Source: Streptomyces sp. SKN60 | GTDB lineage: Bacteria; Actinomycetota; Actinomycetes; Streptomycetales; Streptomycetaceae | Direction: 5' to 3' | Assembly (NCBI RefSeq): GCF_026236535.1 | Contig: NZ_JAHTMW010000011.1 | Location: 124,001-188,000, forward strand | DNA length: 64,000 nucleotides | Shown: positions 57,684 to 64,000 of the stretch, piece by piece | How positions within the stretch are numbered: the first letter of the stretch is position 1 | Layout: every line of letters starts with the position of its first letter | The notes under the pieces: model-generated | What the model was told of the DNA's origin: nothing | The model's database searches: none | Seen by the model: only the letters and a program-made list of their open reading frames with translations | Made by a program: the position numbers and the translations under genes

Positions 57684-58258
57684 GGGAACTCCAGGAAAAC
57701 GGTCTCGCGCTCGCCCTGGAGGCGGATGTCGAAGCGGTGGGTGCGGTACGGCTCCTCGGTGGCGATCAGGGTGGCGCGGCGGTCGGCGGGGAGCCGGTCG
57801 AGCAGCGGGTCGGGGCCGTCGGCGAGATAGGCGCGGGTGTAGAGGTGGTGGAGCAGGCCGCGGGCGAACACACAGACGGCGATGTGGGGTTGGCCGGTAT
57901 TGCCGGGCGGCAGGGTGTGCAGGGTGTAGTGGCCGTCGGCGTCGGTGGCGACGCGTCCGAAGCCGGTGAAGTCGGTGCCGTTGCGCCCGAGGTGGCCGCC
58001 GGTGACGGGGTCGCGGCGCAGCGAGCCGGGCGCGCCGGTGCGGGAGCCGTCGGGGGCGACCTGCCAGAACTCCAGGAGCGCGTCGGGGACGGGGGCGCCG
58101 GCGCCGTCGAGGACGCGGCCGTGGAGGGTGATGCGGTCGGGGTGCCCGGCGGGGGCGACGCGCTCTCCGTCGGGGAACGGCAGGGCGTAGCCGTAGAACG
58201 GGCCGACCGTGTGGGACGGCGTGGGCAGCGGCCGGGCGGCGGGTTCGGCGGTGCTCAT
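57680..58258 (-). CDS. pcaG: Protocatechuate 3,4-dioxygenase, alpha subunit
   Basis: A 192-residue intradiol dioxygenase subunit (HTVGPFYGYALPF, VPDALLEFWQVAPDG). The alpha chain lacks the iron ligands, as is normal, and completes the active site of PcaH. ATG 58258 overlaps the pcaH stop by 4 bp. Confidence 0.94.
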   Translation of the reverse strand: MSTAEPAARPLPTPSHTVGPFYGYALPFPDGERVAPAGHPDRITLHGRVLDGAGAPVPDALLEFWQVAPDGSRTGAPGSLRRDPVTGGHLGRNGTDFTGFGRVATDADGHYTLHTLPPGNTGQPHIAVCVFARGLLHHLYTRAYLADGPDPLLDRLPADRRATLIATEEPYRTHRFDIRLQGERETVFLEFP

Positions 58259-59034
58259 CGGCCTTCCTCCATCCAGGTGGCGGCGGGTCCGTCGAGGACG
58301 ATGTCCCAGGCGTAGCCGAGGGAGAACTCGGGGACGGACAGGCCGTGTTCGTAGCGGGCGACAAGCCGGTCGCGGGCCGCCGGGTCGGTGACCGAGCGGA
58401 TGATGGGGTCGTGGGCGAGCAGCGGGTCGCCGGGGAAGTACATCTGGGTGACGAGGCGCTGGGTGAACGCCGTGCCGAACACCGAGAAGTGGATGTGGGC
58501 GGGGCGCCAGGCGTTGGTGTGGTTGCGCCAGGGGTAGGCGCCGGGCTTGATGGTGGTGAAGGTGTAGCGGCCCTGACTGTCCGTCAGGGTGCGGCCCACG
58601 CCGGTGAAGTGGGGGTCGAGCGGGGCCGGGTGGCGGTCGCGGTGGTGGGCGTAGCGGCCGGAGGCGTTGGCCTGCCAGAGCTCGATCAGCTGGCCGCGCA
58701 CGGGCCGGCCCTCCCGGTCGAGGAGCCGGCCGGTGACGGTGATCCGCTCGCCCAGGGGCTCGCCGGCGTGCATCCGGGTGAGGTCGTTGTCGTGCTCGGT
58801 GACGTCGGTGGGTCCGAAGACCGGCCCGGCGAGCTCGACGGCCTCCGGGTCGCCGCCCGCGTCGACGGCGACGAGCGGCTGCCGGGGGTGGCGGAGCAGC
58901 GAGCTGCGGTACGGGGCGTAGTCGCGCGGCGGGTGGTGGCGGGGCGGGGCACCCGCGGCGAGCGCCGCGTCGTAGGTGCTCTGGAGGGCCGCGATCTCGC
59001 GGTCGATGCGGTGCTGGGTGAGCTCGTCGTCCAT
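58255..59034 (-). CDS. pcaH: Protocatechuate 3,4-dioxygenase, beta subunit
   Basis: A 259-residue iron-binding subunit. The Fe(III) ligands are visible as Tyr in SGRYAHHRD, Tyr in PGAYPWRN and the two His in WRPAHIHFSVF. It cleaves protocatechuate between the hydroxyls to 3-carboxymuconate. GAGAGGAAAG precedes ATG 59034. It follows pcaJ by 57 bp, where pcaF would be found in many relatives. Confidence 0.95.
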   Translation of the reverse strand: MDDELTQHRIDREIAALQSTYDAALAAGAPPRHHPPRDYAPYRSSLLRHPRQPLVAVDAGGDPEAVELAGPVFGPTDVTEHDNDLTRMHAGEPLGERITVTGRLLDREGRPVRGQLIELWQANASGRYAHHRDRHPAPLDPHFTGVGRTLTDSQGRYTFTTIKPGAYPWRNHTNAWRPAHIHFSVFGTAFTQRLVTQMYFPGDPLLAHDPIIRSVTDPAARDRLVARYEHGLSVPEFSLGYAWDIVLDGPAATWMEEGR

Positions 59035-59091
59035 GCGGAGGGTTCTTTCCTCTCGGAGCGGAAAGGCGGGCGGGCAGGCGGGGCGCCCGGG

Positions 59092-59787
59092 TCAGACCTG
59101 GACGCGGGCCCCGGGGTCCGGGGCGCGGTCCGCCGCCGGTGGGATCGGCTGCCCGTCCGGGCCGAGGACCGGGGCGGCCGTCAGGGCCGCGACCTGCTCG
59201 GGGGTCACGTCCGGTGCGGTCTCGACGAGGACGAGGCCGTCCGGTGTCACGTCGAGCACGGCGAGGTCGGTGATGACGCGGTCGACGCAGGCGCGGCCGG
59301 TCAGGGGCAGGTCGCACTCGGCGACGATCTTGGGGGTGCCGTCCTTGGCGGTGTGGGTGAGGACGACGATGACGGTCCGGGCGCCGTGGACGAGGTCCAT
59401 GGCGCCGCCGATGCCGGTGACGAGGCGCCCGGGCACGGCCCAGTTGGCGAGGTCGCCGCGGGCGGAGACCTGCATGCCGCCGAGGACGGCGACGTCGACA
59501 TGGCCGCCGCGGATCATGCCGAAGGAGAGCGCGGAGTCGAAGTACGCGGCGCCGGGCAGGACGGTGACGGTCTCCTTGCCGGCGTTGATGAGGTCGGGGT
59601 CGACCTCGTCCTCGGTCGGGTAGGGGCCGGTGCCGAGGATGCCGTTCTCCGAGTGGAGGACGACCTCGACGCCGGGCGGCAGGTGCTCGGGGATGAGCGT
59701 GGGCAGGCCGATGCCGAGGTTCACGTACTGCCCGTCGCGCAGTTCGCGGGCGGCGCGGGCGGCCATCTCTTCGCGGGTCCAGCTCAT
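59092..59787 (-). CDS. pcaJ: 3-oxoadipate CoA-transferase, subunit B
   Basis: A 231-residue beta subunit with the catalytic glutamate in SENGILGTGP and the substrate/CoA region YVNLGIGLPTLIP. With PcaI it transfers CoA from succinyl-CoA to 3-oxoadipate. ATG 59787 overlaps the pcaI stop by 4 bp. Confidence 0.93.
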   Translation of the reverse strand: MSWTREEMAARAARELRDGQYVNLGIGLPTLIPEHLPPGVEVVLHSENGILGTGPYPTEDEVDPDLINAGKETVTVLPGAAYFDSALSFGMIRGGHVDVAVLGGMQVSARGDLANWAVPGRLVTGIGGAMDLVHGARTVIVVLTHTAKDGTPKIVAECDLPLTGRACVDRVITDLAVLDVTPDGLVLVETAPDVTPEQVAALTAAPVLGPDGQPIPPAADRAPDPGARVQV

Positions 59788-60563
59788 CGGGTGGTCCTCC
59801 GTGTCGGAGAGGCGGAAATCGTGCGCCGTTCGATGCCCTTGTCCGCGGCCTGTTCGGGGGTGAGCGCGACGACGCGCTGGACGAAGACGCCGGGCAGGTG
59901 CACCTCGTCGGGGCCGAGGACGCCGGGTTCGACGAGTTCCTCGACCTCGGCGACGGTGACGAGGCCGGCCATGGCGGCGAGGGGGTTGAAGTTGCGGGCG
60001 GCGGCGTGGAAGACGAGGTTGCCGTGCCGGTCGCCGCGGGCGGCGCGGACCAGGGCGTAGTCGGTGCGGATGGCGCGTTCCATGACGTGCGGGACGCCGT
60101 CGAAATCGCGTACCTCCTTGGGCGGCGAGGCGAGTGCGACGCCGCCGTTCCCGTCGTACCGCCAGGGCAGTCCCCCGTCGGCGACCTGGGTGCCGACGCC
60201 GGCCGGGGTGTAGAAGGCGGGGATGCCGCAGCCGCCGGCGCGCAGCCGCTCGGCGAGGGTGCCCTGCGGGATGAGTTCGACCTCCAGCTCCCCGGCCAGG
60301 TACTGGCGGGCGAACTCCTTGTTGGCGCCGATGTACGAGCCGGTGACGCGGGCGATCCGGCCGGCGGCGAGCAGCACGGCGAGCCCGCTGTCCAGGGCGC
60401 CGCAGTTGTTGGAGACGACCCCCAGTCCCCCGACGCCGCGGGCGTGGAGCGCCTGGATGAGGGTGGTGGGTACGCCGCTGAGGCCGAAGCCGCCGACGGC
60501 GAGCGTCGCTCCGTCGGGAACGTCGGCCACCGCCTCGGCGGCGCTGGTGACCACTTTGTCCAT
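59784..60563 (-). CDS. pcaI: 3-oxoadipate CoA-transferase, subunit A
   Basis: A 259-residue alpha subunit (LAVGGFGLSGVPTTLI, GANKEFARQYLAGELEVELI). It is the first gene of the pcaIJHGBL operon. The 5' region holds the PcaV-like operator at 60639. The leader is roughly 60 nt. Confidence 0.93.
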   Translation of the reverse strand: MDKVVTSAAEAVADVPDGATLAVGGFGLSGVPTTLIQALHARGVGGLGVVSNNCGALDSGLAVLLAAGRIARVTGSYIGANKEFARQYLAGELEVELIPQGTLAERLRAGGCGIPAFYTPAGVGTQVADGGLPWRYDGNGGVALASPPKEVRDFDGVPHVMERAIRTDYALVRAARGDRHGNLVFHAAARNFNPLAAMAGLVTVAEVEELVEPGVLGPDEVHLPGVFVQRVVALTPEQAADKGIERRTISASPTRRTTR

Positions 60564-60638
60564 GGGAAGCCTCTCGTCCGCACCGATGTCCGCGTCGGCC
60601 CTGCAGGAGTCGGTGCGAGAGTGAGCCGGTAAAATTAG

Positions 60639-60650
60639 TCAGTGCACTGA
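60639..60650. promoter_or_regulatory. PcaV-type operator at the pca promoter
   Basis: TCAGTGCACTGA is a perfect 12-bp palindrome 76 bp before pcaI. TAATTT (complement of 60632-60637) next to it is a candidate -10 for the pca operon. A half-site GTGCACCGA recurs at 60752-60760 beside TATCGT (60743-60748), the probable -10 of the MarR gene, suggesting autoregulation as well. Confidence 0.75.
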
Positions 60651-60792
60651 GCATCTGGCCGACCGGGCCATGCTGGCAGCCCTGTGCGCCACCGTCAACG
60701 GGTTGCGGGCGAACTGGTCCCGGCCGGGGTGAGGGCGACGGGTATCGTTCCGTGCACCGACGAAGCGGCAGGCACGGCTGAAGGAGCGCACG

Positions 60793-61254
60793 ATGGGCGC
60801 GGTGGATCTGACCACGCATCCCGGACACCTGGCCCGGCGACTCCAGCAGGCCCACCACCTGCTGTGGACGACGGTGGTCTCGGAGGAGATCACCTCGCCG
60901 CAGTTCGGCGTCCTCAACGCCCTGGTCGCCGAGCCCGGCCTCGATCAGCGGACGGTGGGCGAGCGGGTGGGCCTGGACCGGTCGACGATCGCCGAGGTGG
61001 TGAGCCGGCTGATCCGGCGCGGTCTGCTCGACAAGGTGCGCGACCCCGAGGACGGGCGCCGCTTCCTGCTCCGCCTCACCGATGAGGGGACCCGCACCCA
61101 CCGCCGCCTGACCGTGCGGACGGCCCGGATGAACCAGATCTTCCTGGCGCCCCTCTCCCCCGAGGAGCAGACCCAGTTCCTCTCGCTCCTGCGGCGGGTC
61201 TCCGACGCGGCGGAGGAGCTGCGGGCGCCGGCGGAGCCGGTCGCCGCACCCTGA
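60793..61254 (+). CDS. pcaV: MarR-family repressor of protocatechuate catabolism
   Basis: A 153-residue MarR protein closely resembling Streptomyces PcaV: HPGHLARRLQQAHHLLW (with the ligand-sensing arginine region), SPQFGVLNALVAEPGLDQRT, winged HTH RSTIAEVVSRLIRRGLLDKV and RTARMNQIFLAPLS. PcaV represses the pca operon and is released by protocatechuate. AAGGAG precedes ATG 60793. It is divergent from pcaI, as in S. coelicolor. Confidence 0.92.
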   Translation: MGAVDLTTHPGHLARRLQQAHHLLWTTVVSEEITSPQFGVLNALVAEPGLDQRTVGERVGLDRSTIAEVVSRLIRRGLLDKVRDPEDGRRFLLRLTDEGTRTHRRLTVRTARMNQIFLAPLSPEEQTQFLSLLRRVSDAAEELRAPAEPVAAP

Positions 61255-61276
61255 GACCGCCTGACCTCAGAACCCT

Positions 61277-61301
61277 CGGTGCACTGACGATCAGTGCACC
61301 G
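61277..61301. promoter_or_regulatory. Perfect inverted repeat built from PcaV half-sites
   Basis: Arms CGGTGCACTGA (61277-61287) and TCAGTGCACCG (61291-61301) enclose CGA. Each arm contains GTGCACTGA, the half-site of the pca operator. It lies between the convergent pcaV and xylB stops. It can act as a terminator hairpin, a secondary PcaV site, or both. Confidence 0.6.
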
Positions 61302-61324
61302 ACCGTCGTCGGGCCCCCGCCTCC

Positions 61325-62800
61325 TCAGTCCGCCAGCAGCGGGTGCGCCCGGTCCAGGACCCGGTCGATGCGCTCCCAGGTGGCGGTGTCGCGCGGCACG
61401 GGCGGCAGCGTCTCACCCTCGCCCGTGCCCCACTCCCGGGCGAGCGCGACGGGATCGGCGCCGGTGGCGGCGGCCGCGGCGAGGGCGGCGGCGCCGAGGG
61501 CGACGAGTTCGGTGGCGGCGGGGACGACGACGGGGCGGCCGGAGAGCCGGCGGACGGTCTCGGTCCAGGCCCGGCCCCGTGCGCCGCCGCCGACGAGGCG
61601 CAGGGGCCGGTCCCGCACGGCCGGATCGGCGGGGTCGAGGCCGCAGGCGGTGAGCACCTCGTCGAGCGCGCGGAGCACGGTGAAGACGGCGCCCTCGTAG
61701 GCGGCGCCGAGCAGCGCGTGCGGGGTGGTGGCGTGCCGCAGACCGGTGAGAAGGCCGGTGGCGTGCGGCAGGTCGGGGGTGCGTTCGCCGTCGAGGTACG
61801 GCAGGAGGACGAGGCCGTCGCCGGGTGCGGCGTCCTCGCGGTCGAGGCCGAGGAGGCCGGCGATCCGGTCGACGGCGAGGGTGCAGTTGAGCGTGCAGCC
61901 GAGCGGCAGGTAGCCGCCGTCGGCGGCGGCGAAGCCGGACAGGCCATGGCTCGCGGGCCGGGCGCGGGTGGCGGCGAAGACCGTGCCCGAGGTGCCCAGG
62001 CTGACCACCGGGTGGTCGAGCAGGCCGCCCGTGCCGAGGCCGAGTCCGACGGCGGCGGCCATGTTGTCGCCGGTCCCGGCGGCGACGGCGACTCCGGCCG
62101 GCAGGCCGAGGGCTTCGGCGGCGGCGCGGTTGAGGGTGCCGACGCGGGTGGCGCCGGTCGGGGCGACGGCCGGGAGCAGGGCGGGGTCGAGGTCGATCAG
62201 GGCGAGGAGCTCGGGGTCGTAGGCGGCGCGCCCGGTGTCGTACCAGCAGGTTCCGGAGGCGTCGCCGGGGTCGGTGACGGCGGTGCCGGCGAGCCGTTCG
62301 GTGAGGAAGTCGTGCGGCAGCCGGACGGCCGCCGTGCGCTCGGCGACGGCGGGTTCGTGCTCGGTCAGCCACTGCCACTTGGCGGCGGTCATGGAGGCGA
62401 CGGGCACGGATCCGGTGCGGGCGAGCCAGGCCGCCGGGCCGCCGAGCGCGTGGGTGAGGGCGGCGGCCTGGGGCGCGGAGCGGGTGTCGTTCCAGAGCAG
62501 CGAGGGCCGCAGCGGGCGGCCGGCCGGGTCCAGGGTGACGAGGCCGTGCTGCTGTCCGGCGACGGCGATGCCGGTCACGGCGGCGGGCGGTACGGCGGCC
62601 TGCCGGAGCCCGTCGGCGACGGCCCGGGCGAGCGCGGACCACCACTCCTCGGGGTCGGACTCGCGGGCGCCGGCCTCTCCGGTGACGGTGTGCGGGGCGC
62701 GGCCGACGGCGAGCAGCGCGCCGTCCTCGGCGGCCACGACGGCCGCCTTGGTGGACTGGGTGGAGCTGTCGACGCCGATGACCACCGGGCGCTGGCTCAT
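61325..62800 (-). CDS. xylB: Xylulokinase
   Basis: A 491-residue FGGY-family kinase that phosphorylates D-xylulose. The N-terminal phosphate-binding motif is VIGVDSSTQSTKAAV; AVAGQQHGLV, AGTGDNMAAAVG and LVGGGARGRAWTE are typical of XylB. GAGAGGTGG precedes ATG 62800. It is divergent from xylA. Confidence 0.94.
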   Translation of the reverse strand: MSQRPVVIGVDSSTQSTKAAVVAAEDGALLAVGRAPHTVTGEAGARESDPEEWWSALARAVADGLRQAAVPPAAVTGIAVAGQQHGLVTLDPAGRPLRPSLLWNDTRSAPQAAALTHALGGPAAWLARTGSVPVASMTAAKWQWLTEHEPAVAERTAAVRLPHDFLTERLAGTAVTDPGDASGTCWYDTGRAAYDPELLALIDLDPALLPAVAPTGATRVGTLNRAAAEALGLPAGVAVAAGTGDNMAAAVGLGLGTGGLLDHPVVSLGTSGTVFAATRARPASHGLSGFAAADGGYLPLGCTLNCTLAVDRIAGLLGLDREDAAPGDGLVLLPYLDGERTPDLPHATGLLTGLRHATTPHALLGAAYEGAVFTVLRALDEVLTACGLDPADPAVRDRPLRLVGGGARGRAWTETVRRLSGRPVVVPAATELVALGAAALAAAAATGADPVALAREWGTGEGETLPPVPRDTATWERIDRVLDRAHPLLAD

Positions 62801-62807
62801 GGACCAC

Positions 62808-62906
62808 CTCTCGTTCCCCGGATGCGGGGCTCTCGTTCCCCGCAATCGGGGGTCGGCTCTGGCGCCGGGCGGCGCCCGGCGGTATTAGTTATCTCAGAAA
62901 ACAAAT
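62808..62906. promoter_or_regulatory. xylB-xylA control region
   Basis: An AT-rich imperfect palindrome ATTAGTT-N9-AACAAAT (62884-62906) stands out from the GC-rich surroundings and resembles ROK-family (XylR/NagC-like) operators. Next to it is a 7-3-7 hairpin, GCCGGGC-GGC-GCCCGGC (62864-62880). Nearer xylB, CTCTCGTTCCCCG is directly repeated at 62808-62820 and 62830-62842, a 22-bp pitch (two helical turns). The regulator itself is not in the window. Confidence 0.55.
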
Positions 62907-62954
62907 CTCGCGGCCAGCCTCCCCGCTCACGGCCGCGCCACGAAGGAGCCGGAC

Positions 62955-64000
62955 ATGTCGCAACATCTCCTCCCCACCCCCGACGACCGCTTCACCTTCG
63001 GCCTGTGGACCGTCGGCTGGCAGGGCCGCGACCCGTTCGGCGACGCGACCCGGCCGGCGCTCGACCCGGTCGAGTCGGTCGAGCGGCTCGCGGAGCTCGG
63101 CGCGTACGGCGTGACCTTCCACGACGACGACCTGATCCCGTTCGGGACGGCGGAGGCCGAGCGCGAGGCGGCGGTGAAGCGCTTCCGGGCCGCCCTCGAC
63201 CGCACGGGCCTCAAGGTGCCCATGGCCACCACCAACCTCTTCACGCACCCGGTCTTCAAGGACGGCGGGTTCACGGCGAACGACCGTGACGTGCGCCGGT
63301 TCGCCCTGCGCAAGACGATCCGGAACATCGACCTCGCCGTCGAGCTCGGCGCCTCGGTGTACGTGGCCTGGGGCGGCCGGGAGGGCGCGGAGTCGGGCGC
63401 GGCGAAGGACGTGCGCCTGGCGCTCGACCGGATGAAGGAGGCCTTCGACCTGCTCGGCCAGTACGTCACCGAGCAGGGCTACGAGCTGCGCTTCGCGATC
63501 GAGCCGAAGCCGAACGAGCCGCGCGGCGACATCCTGCTCCCGACGATCGGGCACGCGCTCGCGTTCATCGAGCGCCTGGAGCGGCCCGAGCTCGTGGGCG
63601 TCAACCCGGAGACCGGACACGAGCAGATGGCGGGCCTCAACTTCCCGCACGGCATCGCGCAGGCGCTGTGGGCGGGCAAGCTCTTCCACATCGACCTCAA
63701 CGGGCAGTCCGGGATCAAGTACGACCAGGACTTCCGCTTCGGCGCCGGCGATCTGCGCCAGGCCTTCTGGCTCGTCGACCTGCTCGAGACGGCCGGTTAC
63801 GGCGGTCCGCGTCACTTCGACTTCAAGCCGGTGCGCACCGACGGCTTCGACGGGGTGTGGGAGTCCGCGAAGAACTGCATGCGGAACTACCTGATCCTCA
63901 AGGAGCGCGCCGCCGCCTTCCGCGCCGACCCGGAGGTCGTCGCCGCCCTCGCCGCCTCCCGGCTCGACGAACTCGCCGCGCCGACCGCCCCGGACGGGCT
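62955..64000 (+). CDS. xylA: Xylose isomerase (3' end beyond window)
   Basis: The first 348 residues of a Streptomyces-type xylose isomerase of about 388 residues. It interconverts D-xylose and D-xylulose with two Mg ions. Visible hallmarks are FTFGLWTVGWQGRDPFG, the catalytic His in VTFHDDDL, the metal-ligand Glu and Lys in IEPKPNEP, and FHIDLNGQ with DFKPVRT. GAAGGAG precedes ATG 62955. It is divergent from xylB, the standard Streptomyces arrangement. Confidence 0.95.
   Translation, partial: MSQHLLPTPDDRFTFGLWTVGWQGRDPFGDATRPALDPVESVERLAELGAYGVTFHDDDLIPFGTAEAEREAAVKRFRAALDRTGLKVPMATTNLFTHPVFKDGGFTANDRDVRRFALRKTIRNIDLAVELGASVYVAWGGREGAESGAAKDVRLALDRMKEAFDLLGQYVTEQGYELRFAIEPKPNEPRGDILLPTIGHALAFIERLERPELVGVNPETGHEQMAGLNFPHGIAQALWAGKLFHIDLNGQSGIKYDQDFRFGAGDLRQAFWLVDLLETAGYGGPRHFDFKPVRTDGFDGVWESAKNCMRNYLILKERAAAFRADPEVVAALAASRLDELAAPTAPDG

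Noticed and set aside
1..64000. tRNA, rRNA and riboswitch search by eye
   Set aside because: No cloverleaf T-loop motif in a plausible context, no rRNA-like conserved sequence and no recognised riboswitch core was seen.

Overview
High-GC actinobacterial chromosome, almost certainly Streptomyces. The evidence is strongly G/C-ending codons, dense gene packing with start/stop overlaps, GTG and TTG starts, an ECF42-type sigma factor beside a DGPF/YCII protein, a GH18 chitinase with a DasR-like operator, an IclR/PobA pair, a pca operon next to a PcaV-like MarR regulator, and divergent xylB/xylA. I saw no rRNA, tRNA or CRISPR array. The window ends inside xylA.

Layout. 0-5.6 kb: an ABC exporter, a Nudix hydrolase and a methyltransferase in a tight operon, then a double-Nudix protein and a leaderless HTH/Clp-N pair. 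5.6-7.0 kb: a 742-bp element with IS5-like ends (inverted repeats and CTAG target duplication) that carries a non-transposase gene, followed by an HTH protein; both genes look less GC-rich than their surroundings. 7.0-11.2 kb: the ECF42 module with its own promoter, an unknown protein, a frameshifted M20 peptidase and a ClpP-like protein. 11.4-20.5 kb: a beta-glucan utilisation locus (LacI regulator, secreted GH81 glucanase, lipoprotein plus two permeases, GH1 beta-glucosidase) with three copies of a TGAGAGCGCTCTCA-type operator. 20.5-31.7 kb: a VanJ-like EEP phosphatase/DUF2993 pair, a Nudix-like protein, two tandem DUF4139 paralogues, a membrane glutaredoxin, the chitinase, and small enzymes. 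31.8-41.0 kb: a P450/ferredoxin pair, an M48 protease, a secreted subtilase with P-domain, a chloramphenicol-type MFS exporter, an LppU-like protein and a DapA-like aldolase. 41.1-47.6 kb: a LysR frame open into a methyltransferase, an APH-like kinase, the DUF5997/LysR-substrate-domain divergon and a MarR/MFS divergon. 47.6-52.1 kb: lutABC and a TetR/NmrA divergon. 52.1-61.3 kb: protocatechuate catabolism, with pobA and a double-IclR regulator, then pcaIJHGBL and a divergent PcaV-like MarR. 61.3-64 kb: xylB and xylA.

How it works together. The window is mainly plant- and fungal-debris catabolism: beta-1,3-glucan, chitin, lactate, 4-hydroxybenzoate to protocatechuate to 3-oxoadipyl-CoA, and xylose, each with a local regulator and a visible palindromic operator. 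pcaF, the last thiolase step, is absent from the operon. A recurring feature is a TANNNT -10 box placed so that transcription should begin at the start codon; seven genes here, mostly regulators, look leaderless.
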